A stretch of 64,000 bases of DNA from Chryseobacterium nakagawai (lineage in GTDB: Bacteria; Bacteroidota; Bacteroidia; Flavobacteriales; Weeksellaceae): assembly GCF_900637665.1 (NCBI RefSeq), contig NZ_LR134386.1, forward strand, positions 806,001 to 870,000, in the 5' to 3' direction. Of this stretch, positions 52,897 to 61,475 are shown one piece after another. The notes under the pieces were generated by a model. That model ran no database searches. It worked only from the letters and a program-made list of their open reading frames with translations, and was not told the DNA's origin. A program made the position numbers and the translations under genes. The number at the start of each line of letters is the position of its first letter. Within the stretch, counting starts at the first letter, position 1.

Positions 52897-53661
52897 ATGA
52901 ACGAATTCGTCGCATCAGAAATCAAGAATAATATTGCCGAAATTACTTTCGGAACCCCAAAAAGTAATTCCCTTCCGGGAGCAATTTTAGAGAAACTGGC
53001 CCAGACCATCTTAGATGAAGGAGCTAAAGATGAAGTAAAAGCTATTGTAGTAAAAAGTGAAGGTGAGAAAGCATTCTGTGCAGGAGCAAGCTTTGATGAG
53101 CTTTTGTCTATTGAAGAGCTTGAAACTTCCACGAAATTTTTCGGAGGTTTTGCTAAAGTACTGAATGCGATGAGAAACTGTGGAAAGATTGTTGTAGTAA
53201 GAGTGCAGGGAAAAACAACGGGCGGTGGAGTAGGAATTGCCTGTGGTGCTGATTATTGTTTTGCAACAAAAGATTCAGCTCTGGCACTTACAGAGATCAA
53301 TTTAGGAATTGGTCCTTTTGTAATTGGTCCTTATGTAGAAAGAAAAATCGGAAAATCACAATTCTCAGCAATGGCTATTGATGCTGATTTCAGGTCAGCA
53401 GAATGGGCAGAACAACATAATGTATATCATTCTGTTTCAAACAATATTCAGGAAATGGATGAAAAACTGGAAAAATTTTTACAGACATTAGCATCAAGGA
53501 GTAGTGATGCTTTAGCATTAATCAAAAAAGTTTCCTGGGAAGGAACAGATCATTTTAATGAACTGATGCCAGCAAGAATTCATATGAGTGCAAGCCTTAT
53601 TTTAGAAGATTCTGCTAAGAAGAATATTGAAGCTATTAAAGAAAGATTGAGAGCAAAATAG
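52897..53661 (+). CDS. Enoyl-CoA hydratase/isomerase family protein, divergent crotonase
   Basis: 254-aa crotonase-fold protein. The CoA-binding region KAFCAGASFDE lies near residue 63 and the oxyanion-hole loop is TTGGGVGIACGADYCF. Of the two glutamates used by enoyl-CoA hydratases, only the second appears (in LTEINLG). The first is missing (GGVGI in place of the usual GCEL), so simple hydratase activity is doubtful. The usual PGAGG turn is replaced by GPFVIGP. It could be an isomerase or another CoA enzyme. A role as the PaaF missing from the paa cluster is not supported by these residues. Confidence 0.78.
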   Translation: MNEFVASEIKNNIAEITFGTPKSNSLPGAILEKLAQTILDEGAKDEVKAIVVKSEGEKAFCAGASFDELLSIEELETSTKFFGGFAKVLNAMRNCGKIVVVRVQGKTTGGGVGIACGADYCFATKDSALALTEINLGIGPFVIGPYVERKIGKSQFSAMAIDADFRSAEWAEQHNVYHSVSNNIQEMDEKLEKFLQTLASRSSDALALIKKVSWEGTDHFNELMPARIHMSASLILEDSAKKNIEAIKERLRAK

Positions 53662-53686
53662 TTTTCATCTGTTAAAAAAATACCTG

Positions 53687-53712
53687 CCGTTGATAAATTC
53701 AACGGTTTTTTT
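53687..53712. terminator. Terminator after the crotonase gene
   Basis: Hairpin CCGTTGA-TAAAT-TCAACGG followed by TTTTTTT. Confidence 0.85.
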
Positions 53713-53892
53713 GTTGGTTGGAAAATATTGAAAGTTCCTTTTAGTAATATTGAATGTCTCAATAAGCAAAAGGTAAGAATAGGAGGAACTGTTAGCCATT
53801 ATAATTTTCATAGCTTTCAATTTCTATTCTCCGGCTTCAAATTTTCCTGGCATTATTTTCAAAAAAATATTTTGAAGATTGAAAATAATTTA

Positions 53893-53916
53893 TAACTTTG
53901 TAATTCAAAGTTCTTT
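53893..53916 (+). promoter_or_regulatory. Operator 1 with promoter, shared palindrome
   Basis: TAACTTTG (53893-53900) is an exact -7 element. The palindrome AACTTTG-TAATT-CAAAGTT (53894-53912) covers it. A 22-base block here (53895-53916) is identical to 54923-54944. The placement over the -7 fits a repressor. The winged-helix gene at 54610 lies between the two copies. Confidence 0.6.
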
Positions 53917-53918
53917 TT

Positions 53919-54536
53919 ATGAATTCAAAAAACTATCACGAAGATTTGTCTCATATCCGTTCCATGATGGAGCGGTCTTCCAGATTTATTTCATTAAGTG
54001 GACTCTCTGGAGTAGTGGCAGGTGTGGCAGCACTTTTAGGTGCCGGATATGCTTATTTTGCTATGGAAAGTAAAAAGATGGAATACATTAATGGTAGTAG
54101 ACTTAGTTTTACACCGGCATTGGTACAGGAATTAGTTATTACTGGATTAGTCGTTCTGGTCGTTGCTGTTCTTAGTGGTTATATTTTTACCGCCAATAAA
54201 AGTAAAAAGAAAGGATTAAAGATCTGGGACGGCACTACTAAGCGACTTTTAACTACCTTTGCAATCCCGTTAGCAGCTGGTGGAATCTTTTGTGCCGCTC
54301 TTATTTATCATCATCTAGTAGTGTGGGTAGCTCCTACTACTTTGATTTTCTATGGGTTGGGCCTGATAAGTGCAGAAAGATTTACTTTGCCCGATGTAAA
54401 ATACCTGGGATATTGTGAAGTAATCCTCGGATTATTTTCCCTGTTTTTTCTGGGCTGGGGGTTATTTTTCTGGTCTGTTGGCTTCGGCATTCTGCATATA
54501 GTTTACGGACTTATCATGCATAAGAAATATAAATAA
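53919..54536 (+). CDS. Conserved membrane protein, about six TM
   Basis: 205-aa integral membrane protein. The cytoplasmic N-terminus KNYHEDLSHIRSMMERSSRFISLSG precedes about six TM helices with short loops. It is a type often found before small winged-helix regulators in flavobacteria, but I know no assigned role. The predicted leader is only about ten bases, with the -7 element under a palindromic operator. The regulator gene follows 73 bp downstream. Confidence 0.75.
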   Translation: MNSKNYHEDLSHIRSMMERSSRFISLSGLSGVVAGVAALLGAGYAYFAMESKKMEYINGSRLSFTPALVQELVITGLVVLVVAVLSGYIFTANKSKKKGLKIWDGTTKRLLTTFAIPLAAGGIFCAALIYHHLVVWVAPTTLIFYGLGLISAERFTLPDVKYLGYCEVILGLFSLFFLGWGLFFWSVGFGILHIVYGLIMHKKYK

Positions 54537-54540
54537 AAAT

Positions 54541-54548
54541 TAATTTTG
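54541..54548 (+). promoter_or_regulatory. Possible promoter of the winged-helix gene
   Basis: TAATTTTG matches the -7 consensus about 60 nt before the start. Between them TAGGTTG (54557-54563) and CAACCTA (54594-54600) can form a leader hairpin. Evidence is weak. Confidence 0.3.
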
Positions 54549-54609
54549 CAGCTTTTTAGGTTGTATATCTTCATACGAAGGGGCCTATATCTGCAACCTA
54601 TTATCGATT

Positions 54610-54900
54610 ATGATCAAAATAAGTCAACTTAATAAAGAATTCGAAAGCCGTGTAAGATTGGGTATTATGTCTGTTCTTATGGTGAACGACTGGGTTGATT
54701 TCTCTGAAATGAAAGGATTGTTAGAGATTACTGACGGAAATCTTGCCAGTCACAGTAATGCTCTTGAAAAAGTGGGATATATTGAAGTGAAAAAAGAATT
54801 TGTGGGGAAGAAGCCCAAGACCTCTTACCGTGTTACACAAAGTGGGAGGCAAGCCTTTACAGATCATCTGGATGCTCTTGAAAAATTATTGGGACGATAG
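54610..54900 (+). CDS. Small winged-helix transcriptional regulator (HTH_34-like)
   Basis: 96 aa, a single winged-helix domain with FESRVRLGIMSVLMVNDWVDFSEMK, recognition helix ITDGNLASHSNALEKVGYI, and wing KKEFVGKKPKTSYRVT. This is the ArsR/MarR-like group that lacks metal or ligand residues. It is encoded between two copies of the palindrome ACTTTGTAATTCAAAGT, at the promoters of the membrane protein upstream and the membrane cluster downstream. Direct repression of both is inferred. The signal it senses is unknown. Confidence 0.85.
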   Translation: MIKISQLNKEFESRVRLGIMSVLMVNDWVDFSEMKGLLEITDGNLASHSNALEKVGYIEVKKEFVGKKPKTSYRVTQSGRQAFTDHLDALEKLLGR

Positions 54901-54920
54901 TCTTATATTTTTTTGAATTT

Positions 54921-54944
54921 TTACTTTGTAATTCAAAGTTCTTT
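54921..54944 (+). promoter_or_regulatory. Operator 2 before the membrane-protein cluster
   Basis: The 22-base block 54923-54944 repeats the one at 53895-53916. It includes the palindrome ACTTTGTAATTCAAAGT and a near -7 element TTACTTTG (54921-54928). It lies right after the regulator stop and about 30 nt before the next ATG. Confidence 0.6.
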
Positions 54945-54973
54945 GTTTTAAAATAAACTAATTATTATACATT

Positions 54974-55279
54974 ATGAAAGATCGGGAAATTATCAATCTA
55001 AGTAAATCAATATTTGGAATATGCCTTACCATCGGAAGCATTTGCCTTTTAGGAGGATTATTCAAGAATGAATCATTTGCAGTCGCAGGCTACCTACTGC
55101 TTCTTTTTGCTACTCCAATCAATTTATTATTTGTAATAACTTTTTTGATTGGTGGACTTGTCAACAGGTCCAGATTAAGAATTTACGTAAAAGCAATCGG
55201 TATTCTTTCCATCAATATTCCAATTGCAGCTCTGTATAGTATTATTGGCCTTTATCTATTTTCTGATGGACATTGGTAG
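54974..55279 (+). CDS. Small membrane protein, three TM
   Basis: 101 aa with three hydrophobic helices (GICLTIGSICLLGGL, YLLLLFATPINLLFVITFLIGGL, IGILSINIPIAALYSIIGLY). It is similar in design to the 97-aa protein encoded at 55822, including a shared IPIA turn before the last helix, so the two may be distant paralogues. No recognised domain. First gene after operator 2. Confidence 0.65.
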   Translation: MKDREIINLSKSIFGICLTIGSICLLGGLFKNESFAVAGYLLLLFATPINLLFVITFLIGGLVNRSRLRIYVKAIGILSINIPIAALYSIIGLYLFSDGHW

Positions 55280-55325
55280 CTTTTATACCCAATTAAGATA
55301 GAATCTTTTTTTAAATATATATACT

Positions 55326-55811
55326 ATGAAAAAAATACGCGTTCAATTTCTGCTTTTTGTGTACGATAAAACTCAAAAGTTATACAGAAAGTACTTTAAA
55401 AAGAAAAAAAGGCAATGGCAGTTCAGTGAAAGACAACTGTTGGAATTCAAGGAAGATTCGTTGGGAAGAAAATTAGGGGAGTTCTACCATAAACATGGGT
55501 TTTCAATGATTCCCAAAATGGAAAACCATGATGTCCATCATCTAATCACTGGCTGTGGAACCAATTTCGAGGATGAAATTGCCATGCAATACCTTTTACT
55601 GGGAAACGGAAAGCTCAATGCCCATTTGCTGGCGGCTATTGTACTGGGAACGCTTATTCTTCCGGAATATATCAAAATATATGTCAAAGCTTATAGGAAA
55701 GGACAGACAATGAAAGCTTTTCACAAATGGGACTTCGAAGGTTTACTCTGGCAGAATTTTGATCATCTGAAAGACTTTATCCAACAAAAAGAGCCCCTTG
55801 TTTTACATTAA
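55326..55811 (+). CDS. Coq4-like protein
   Basis: 161 aa related to COQ4, the ubiquinone-complex scaffold and decarboxylase/hydroxylase of mitochondria. The metal motif HDVHHLITGCGTNFEDE (68-84) aligns with the eukaryotic HDxxHxxxGxxTNxxxE, including His68, Asp69, His72 and Glu84. The basic N-terminus (RKYFKKKKRQ) could bind membrane. Bacteroidota mainly use menaquinone, so the substrate is unlikely to be a ubiquinone precursor. Its neighbours are all membrane proteins. The role is unknown. Confidence 0.75.
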   Translation: MKKIRVQFLLFVYDKTQKLYRKYFKKKKRQWQFSERQLLEFKEDSLGRKLGEFYHKHGFSMIPKMENHDVHHLITGCGTNFEDEIAMQYLLLGNGKLNAHLLAAIVLGTLILPEYIKIYVKAYRKGQTMKAFHKWDFEGLLWQNFDHLKDFIQQKEPLVLH

Positions 55812-55821
55812 AACTATTGAT

Positions 55822-56115
55822 ATGAAAAATATAAAGTTCAGCTATACCGGAAAATATACATTTATTATTTCTTTCCTTTCAGGGACCTTCCTACTTATCC
55901 TTATGCTGATAACAAGATGGGACTTTCTTTTGATGCTAGGGTTTATTTATGTGATTGCTGCTATCATTGTAAATGTAATAATTTTCCTGTTGGAGCTTAT
56001 TGACTACTTAACGGAAGTATCTGAAAAAAACGCCTTCAGAAACTCTATGTTTCTCCTGATGGCTAATATTCCTATTGCTTTTATATATCTTCTGATAGTC
56101 ATCAATTTTTGTTAA
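55822..56115 (+). CDS. Small membrane protein, three TM
   Basis: 97 aa from the ATG at 55822, which lies 11 nt past the Coq4-like stop. Three TM helices (FIISFLSGTFLLILMLI, MLGFIYVIAAIIVNVIIFLLELI, MLLMANIPIAFIYLLIVI). It resembles the 101-aa protein at 54974. No recognised family. Confidence 0.65.
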   Translation: MKNIKFSYTGKYTFIISFLSGTFLLILMLITRWDFLLMLGFIYVIAAIIVNVIIFLLELIDYLTEVSEKNAFRNSMFLLMANIPIAFIYLLIVINFC

Positions 56116-56170
56116 TACAGCTCTATTTCTAGTTACAGATTTCTCAATCCAAATTTAAATCTTTAATCTT

Positions 56171-57541
56171 ATGAAAACACATCACTATATATTTCTAACA
56201 ACAGCCTTATTTGTCATTCTATTTTATGATCAGGACATGGGTCTGAATTTTGGAATCCTTGGTGTTCTCTATGCCATTCTGAATTTCTTTAAAACACCTC
56301 AAAAAAACAAAATCGGAACATTTTACATTCTTACAGGAACAAGTATACTTTCGGGGATTGCATTTGCGTGGTATGGAGACTTTGCGTCATTTCTGGCTGT
56401 CGCAAGTTCTCTCCTTTTGCTGGCTTACAAATCAAGAAACAGGAAGATGAAGATCCTTTTTCTGATTCCGGTTTGTATTATCAACTGCTGTACCTCAATT
56501 TGTAGAATCTTTATGCTCGATAAATGGCTGCCTCAAAGAAATGTTCCGGGAATGTGGCAGAAAATGATGGCCTTTGTGTTCATTCCGTTAGTTTTTATTT
56601 CCATTTTCTTTGGAATTTATGCCGCAGGAAGTGATCATTTTGCAGCGCTTTTTACAGATTATGAACTGGATCTCAATCTTTGGCAGGTTTTCTGTCTTTC
56701 CGTTTTAGGCTTTTTTATTGCCTTTAACTTCTGGAATTTTGCAGTTGAAAAACTGATCTATAAAAACCATCATTTTTTGGATAATGATTTTCAGAAAAGT
56801 GCTCAGATTCCTAAATCAACCTATTCGTTTCTTGATCTGGCAGCAGAAAGAACGAGTGGCGTAATATCCTTCTTTTGTCTGAATATTTTGTTGGTATTCT
56901 TTATTATTACCTATAATTATGAACAGTTTTATGAAGTTTCAAAAACACCGGTTCAGCTTTCGGAAGAAACCCATGAGCGTGTCAATGCAGTGATTATGTC
57001 TATTGTGATGGCTATTCTGGTCATTATGTTTTACTTTAAATCTGGTTTCAATTTTGATCCTAAAGCAAAAATGCTGAAAATTTTAGCAAAAGTCTGGATT
57101 ATTTTAAATGCAATACTTATCCTCTCTGCTGCTGTCAAAAACTACGAATATATTGTCAACTATGCTTTTACCTATAAAAGATTAGGTGTTTTTGCTTTCC
57201 TTCTTTTATCTCTGGTAGGATTGGCTTTAACCTTTATTAAAATCCAAAAACAAAAAAGAAACGCATTCCTGTTTAATAAAATGGCTTGGTACTTTTATGG
57301 AACGATTCTGATGTGCAGCTACATCAATTGGGGTGGTTTTATTACTTCTCAGAATATTACCCGTAAAAACTTTGATTTAAATTACCATTCCGCATCGGTT
57401 AATTTTAATGAAGAAAGTCTGATGAAATATGCAGATGAAAAAAATAATCTAAAGCTTAAAAAAGATCTTCAGAATAAAATTAAAATAGAAAAATCGAAAT
57501 CATTTCTTTCCAAGATCATTTATTATCAAACCATTAAATAA
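56171..57541 (+). CDS. DUF4173-like polytopic membrane protein
   Basis: 456 aa with about eleven TM helices, followed by a soluble tail (from about 390) that is rich in Lys and Asn. The stretch YTYKRLGVFAFLLLSLVGLA near residue 340 is characteristic of DUF4173/DUF4153 membrane proteins. The function is unknown. It is 13 nt from the DUF1361 gene and almost certainly in the same operon. Confidence 0.75.
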   Translation: MKTHHYIFLTTALFVILFYDQDMGLNFGILGVLYAILNFFKTPQKNKIGTFYILTGTSILSGIAFAWYGDFASFLAVASSLLLLAYKSRNRKMKILFLIPVCIINCCTSICRIFMLDKWLPQRNVPGMWQKMMAFVFIPLVFISIFFGIYAAGSDHFAALFTDYELDLNLWQVFCLSVLGFFIAFNFWNFAVEKLIYKNHHFLDNDFQKSAQIPKSTYSFLDLAAERTSGVISFFCLNILLVFFIITYNYEQFYEVSKTPVQLSEETHERVNAVIMSIVMAILVIMFYFKSGFNFDPKAKMLKILAKVWIILNAILILSAAVKNYEYIVNYAFTYKRLGVFAFLLLSLVGLALTFIKIQKQKRNAFLFNKMAWYFYGTILMCSYINWGGFITSQNITRKNFDLNYHSASVNFNEESLMKYADEKNNLKLKKDLQNKIKIEKSKSFLSKIIYYQTIK

Positions 57542-57554
57542 TAAAAAGCACACG

Positions 57555-58241
57555 ATGAAGAATTTAATAAAGTCTCCGAGATTTAAAATGAATACACTGT
57601 TGGTACTTATGGCCTTGTTCTGTTTCAGTCTTTCTCTTTTCAGGTATTATATTAGTGAGACGAAGGTGTTTTTCTTTCTGAACTGGAACCTGTTCCTGGC
57701 ATGGATCCCTTTGTTTCTGAGTACTTTTATATTGACATTTAATATTAAAAGTAAAATATCCATTGCCGTAATTATTATAGTCTGGATTCTATTTTTTCCC
57801 AATTCACCCTATATACTAACTGATTTGTTTCATTTGAAAGCAAGAAATACGATTCCGATCTGGTATGATTTGATCGTAATACTTTCTTATGCCTGGACGG
57901 GGCTGATCTGTGGTTTTTTAAGTCTTAATGATATTGAAAAACTCTTATCCAGCTATAGTAAACAAAGAATTATCAATGGTATTGTTGTCCTCTTTCTTTT
58001 TATGAGCAGTTTTGGAGTATATCTGGGAAGATTCCTAAGATGGAACAGTTGGGATGTTCTGAACAATCCTTTTGGATTATTTAATGATATTGTTGTACGG
58101 TTGATCTATCCACTCGAATATATAAAAACCTGGGGCGTAACCCTTTTAATGGGAATTATGCTCAATTTTATGTATTTCACTTTTAAGCTGATTAGAAACA
58201 ATAATGAAAAGCTTTTGGGACCTGAAAATACAGTTCGTTAA
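57555..58241 (+). CDS. DUF1361 membrane protein
   Basis: 228 aa with about seven TM helices. The DUF1361 signature is FFPNSPYILTDLFHL near residue 82 and the paired WYDLIVILSYAWTG. The function of this domain is unknown. It closes the regulated membrane cluster that starts at 54974; no hairpin terminator was seen in the 138 bp that follow. Confidence 0.82.
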   Translation: MKNLIKSPRFKMNTLLVLMALFCFSLSLFRYYISETKVFFFLNWNLFLAWIPLFLSTFILTFNIKSKISIAVIIIVWILFFPNSPYILTDLFHLKARNTIPIWYDLIVILSYAWTGLICGFLSLNDIEKLLSSYSKQRIINGIVVLFLFMSSFGVYLGRFLRWNSWDVLNNPFGLFNDIVVRLIYPLEYIKTWGVTLLMGIMLNFMYFTFKLIRNNNEKLLGPENTVR

Positions 58242-58379
58242 AAAGATTTGGAACAATTTTAGCATTTAAAAAGGACTGATTAACCAGGATTGTGTTGAAA
58301 ATAGAGCTAAAGACTTTATGAAAAGATAGGTAAGCGTTAACAATATCCTTCTGTATGCACATCCTTAAATTTAATTATT

Positions 58380-58919
58380 ATGAAAAAAAGCTTATTGTTA
58401 ATTCCATTGATTATTATTTCATGTAAAAAAGATCCTGCTGTGACAGATGTATCTCAAAAGGATTCAACAATTGTAACTGAAATGCCGGAATCTGCCTATA
58501 AAGCAGATTCTATAGCCCTGGTAAAGAAAGATTCAATTATTAACAATGCTCCTGCTACCAAAGAAGTTTTACGCAAGGGAGTGATGAGGAGTGAAAAAGA
58601 AGGGCAGATTGTAAGAACAGCAGATGCCTCTCAACTTCCTTTCACATTGGGAGAAGAATTTAAAAATGACGATCAGGAGCTGGTTTTAAAACTGACCCAT
58701 TTTGGACAGTCCAATATCAAAGCAAAGATTTCAACCAAAGAAAAAGACTTTAATATCAGGTTCAACCAGATAAGACTCCCCAATGGAAATTATGATGGCC
58801 CTTTCGGAAGAGAGATTTCCTATGAAATTCCTGAAAAAGGAGAAGTATGGCTGATTATCGGAAAAAGTAATATGGCTTCTGGAAATACAAAGGGTCATTT
58901 TACAGTAAGCATCGAGTAG
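58380..58919 (+). CDS. Hypothetical lipoprotein
   Basis: 179 aa. Lipoprotein signal MKKSLLLIPLIIISC with Cys15. A Ser/Asp/Lys-rich linker (about 20-70) precedes a beta-rich domain ending WLIIGKSNMASGNTKGHFTVSIE. No named family recognised. Followed 60 bp later by another lipoprotein gene. Confidence 0.7.
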   Translation: MKKSLLLIPLIIISCKKDPAVTDVSQKDSTIVTEMPESAYKADSIALVKKDSIINNAPATKEVLRKGVMRSEKEGQIVRTADASQLPFTLGEEFKNDDQELVLKLTHFGQSNIKAKISTKEKDFNIRFNQIRLPNGNYDGPFGREISYEIPEKGEVWLIIGKSNMASGNTKGHFTVSIE

Positions 58920-58978
58920 CCTCCATCAATTTGGTACAGTTTCTGCAAATTAACATCGTAAGTTTAAATTTAAAAATT

Positions 58979-59491
58979 ATGAAAAATATAGTTCTAACAG
59001 CAATGGCCGCTTCAGCTGTACTTGTAAGTTGCGGAACCGTACAGTCGCTGGTTCAGAATACATTTCCTTATACAACGAATGTCTTAGTTTCCACAGGAGT
59101 GCCTGCAGATAAAGAGGTCTCTTCAACAGCAACAGCAACTAATGTACAAACGTGGTTTGGAGGAAATAATAATGCTCTGATAAAAGATGTAAGAATCTCT
59201 GACGCAAAAATTTCCGTAGCTTCTCCTTCCGGAGGAAATCTAAGCGCATTTAAAACGATTAAAATATATGTATCATCCAGCGGAACAGGGGAGAGGCTGA
59301 TAGCATCCCGTTCTAATATATCTACCAATTCGTCTAGTATGAACTTGGATCTGAATGATACCGGCTTTCTGGATAATATTGTAAAAAGTTCAGGACTTAC
59401 CGTAAGAACAGTTTATGAATTGAAGAACCAGACTTCTTCAGATATGAATATAAAAGTAGCCCTTAATTTCAGCAGCGTCCCTGCGAAATAA
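58979..59491 (+). CDS. Hypothetical lipoprotein
   Basis: 170 aa from the ATG at 58979, with signal MKNIVLTAMAASAVLVSC and Cys18. The mature part is Ser- and Thr-rich and all-beta in appearance (TNVLVSTGVPADKEVSSTAT, KTIKIYVSSSGTGERL). No domain recognised. The longer frame from an upstream start would spoil the lipoprotein signal. Confidence 0.7.
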   Translation: MKNIVLTAMAASAVLVSCGTVQSLVQNTFPYTTNVLVSTGVPADKEVSSTATATNVQTWFGGNNNALIKDVRISDAKISVASPSGGNLSAFKTIKIYVSSSGTGERLIASRSNISTNSSSMNLDLNDTGFLDNIVKSSGLTVRTVYELKNQTSSDMNIKVALNFSSVPAK

Positions 59492-59511
59492 GTTTTAAAG
59501 GTTAAGAATCA

Positions 59512-59544
59512 AAAAACTCCTTTCAATTGCTGAAAGGAGTTTTT
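59512..59544. terminator. Bidirectional terminator
   Basis: A 14-bp perfect stem AAAAACTCCTTTCA with loop ATTGC, then T-rich sequence. It lies between the lipoprotein and the convergent subtilase. Confidence 0.85.
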
Positions 59545-59618
59545 ATTTATATTAAAGTGAGTTTAAAATAACGCTTAGCCACTTATATGAGTAAAAGTAA
59601 CTTCAAACCTCATTCTTC

Positions 59619-61274
59619 CTATAATTTAGTGAACTTTTCCACAACCCGTCTTGATCCTTCATTGATATTGATAATGTACTGACCGATAGGAAGCTCAGAA
59701 ATAGTAATCTTTTCACCTGGAGAAACCGTGCTTTTTATCACTGACCTTCCATTCATATTGATGATTTCAATGTTCAGCTTTTTATCTTCAGCACTCTGAA
59801 TGGCTATATAGCTGCTGGAAGGATTAGGATAAATTTTTACTTCTAGGGCAGGCAGGGCTTTAGCGGAAGCTGTAGATTTACCTTCCAATTGCAAAATGGC
59901 ATTTTTCACATTCGGAAGTGGACCAATTTTTTTATTAACATCGGTTCCTCCCTGTGGAATACCAGTGGAAACCAAAAGATTTCTCATCGCTGCCGGACTT
60001 AAATTTTGGCCCATAGTCTGACGATAAAAAGACTGGATCAATACTGCTGCAGAGGCTACGGTAGGAGTAGCGGAACTTGTTCCACTGAAATAATTGTAAG
60101 TCCTGTTATTATCATTGTCATACTTTGCATAGGAACCATATCCTGCAGCCAGAACGCTGCTTCCCCATCCTTGTACATCCACTCTGCTTCCATAAGTACT
60201 GAAGCTTTGTTTTGAATGGGTGGTATTAGGAGTTCCGGCTCCTACGATGATGGCTCCACTGTTTCCTCTTGCTCTGTAAGTTGCATAGAAAGGTTCATCA
60301 AGATCCTGATTTCCATTTCCTGCTGCCGCAATGATGATAATTCCTGAATCTGTAGCCGCTTTTGTAAGGTCCCATATCACACTATCATATTCAGCAGGAC
60401 AATATTCACCGTTTTTTCCACCAGTCTGCATTTCATATAAGATAATATCTCCAGACTGAGATGCATTGATGGATCTGCTTACTGCCGAAGCTCTGTTGTA
60501 TCCAACCGTTGTCCATTCCATATATCCTTTTATTTCTGAAGCATTATAAACAGCACCTGTAAGCCCGATATTATCTTTTACAGATCCTAGAATGCTGACT
60601 ACAGCTGTTCCATGGTCCCGGTAATTATTGCCAGATAATCCTGAATTGGGAGAATAACCGGGTTCCAGCTGAATCGAATTTTGATTGCTCAGCATTTCAT
60701 GGGTTTTGTAGAAGCCATATTCCACATCACGGATTCGAATGTTTTGTCCCGTAATTCCTCTAGACCAAGCATATTTTGCATTGATGCCCGGATTATCATT
60801 CAGGTAGGTTTGAAGGCCTTCCAGATCCGGAGTTGCCACAAACATGTTGACCAAAGGAGGCTCAACAGGAGTACTACTCATTACTGATACATATTCTATT
60901 TCAGGAAATTTCTCAAGAACCTGAGTCAGCCTTTGAAAAGAATCGCCATCCTGAACAGGGATATTTGCCTTAAATATCCTTTTCAGTTTTTGAACAGACT
61001 CACCAGAATTTCCATTCTGTCTGCTGCTGGCCATCATTTCACTAATTTTTTCATTGCTAAACCCCAGATCGTAAGTAAATGATATTTTATTTTCGCGGAT
61101 AAACCTTTCCAGCTCAGGGTTTTTACTAAGTGCATCTTTTTCTGAAGTAATGCCTTTTGAAAAACATACATAGATAATATCGTTTTGTGGAGCACTGCGA
61201 CCTAATGGAGATTGTGCAAATGAAAGGAAGAAACAGAATACAAATAAGGTAAGGAGTTTGATTTTTGTTTTCAT
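59619..61274 (-). CDS. S8 subtilisin-like protease with T9SS sorting domain
   Basis: Secreted serine protease of 551 aa. Signal peptide 1-20, propeptide to about 165. The triad is Asp in IRDVEYG, His in RDHGTAVVSILG and Ser in SGTSSATPTVAS, with the oxyanion Asn in AAAGNGNQ. The C-terminal 75 residues (KIYPNPSSSYIAI, ISELPIGQYIIN) are a T9SS type A domain that takes it to the surface. It is a single gene. It probably digests proteins outside the cell. Confidence 0.9.
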   Translation of the reverse strand: MKTKIKLLTLFVFCFFLSFAQSPLGRSAPQNDIIYVCFSKGITSEKDALSKNPELERFIRENKISFTYDLGFSNEKISEMMASSRQNGNSGESVQKLKRIFKANIPVQDGDSFQRLTQVLEKFPEIEYVSVMSSTPVEPPLVNMFVATPDLEGLQTYLNDNPGINAKYAWSRGITGQNIRIRDVEYGFYKTHEMLSNQNSIQLEPGYSPNSGLSGNNYRDHGTAVVSILGSVKDNIGLTGAVYNASEIKGYMEWTTVGYNRASAVSRSINASQSGDIILYEMQTGGKNGEYCPAEYDSVIWDLTKAATDSGIIIIAAAGNGNQDLDEPFYATYRARGNSGAIIVGAGTPNTTHSKQSFSTYGSRVDVQGWGSSVLAAGYGSYAKYDNDNNRTYNYFSGTSSATPTVASAAVLIQSFYRQTMGQNLSPAAMRNLLVSTGIPQGGTDVNKKIGPLPNVKNAILQLEGKSTASAKALPALEVKIYPNPSSSYIAIQSAEDKKLNIEIINMNGRSVIKSTVSPGEKITISELPIGQYIININEGSRRVVEKFTKL

Positions 61275-61405
61275 ATTATTTTTATTAAATGATTGTGAAT
61301 AAATTTGGATAATATCAAAAATAATAATAAAAACGAAAACAAATCACGTTTTTGTGAATTTATTTTTCAATGATTGGGTTTTTCCTTTGTCTAAAGGATT
61401 TTTAT

Positions 61406-61442
61406 AAGAAATACCTTTCAGTTTTGCTGAAAGGTATTTCTT
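61406..61442. terminator. Terminator of the dtd operon
   Basis: A 16-bp perfect stem AAGAAATACCTTTCAG with loop TTTTG, 34 nt after the stop of the minus-strand membrane gene. Confidence 0.8.
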
Positions 61443-61475
61443 AATTAGGGATAAAATGAGGATTAAATTAGATGA

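Noticed and set aside
54974..56115. The 101-aa and 97-aa membrane proteins as a toxin-antitoxin or holin pair
   Set aside because: They look like similar three-TM proteins in an operon, with no antitoxin-like partner or lysis genes.
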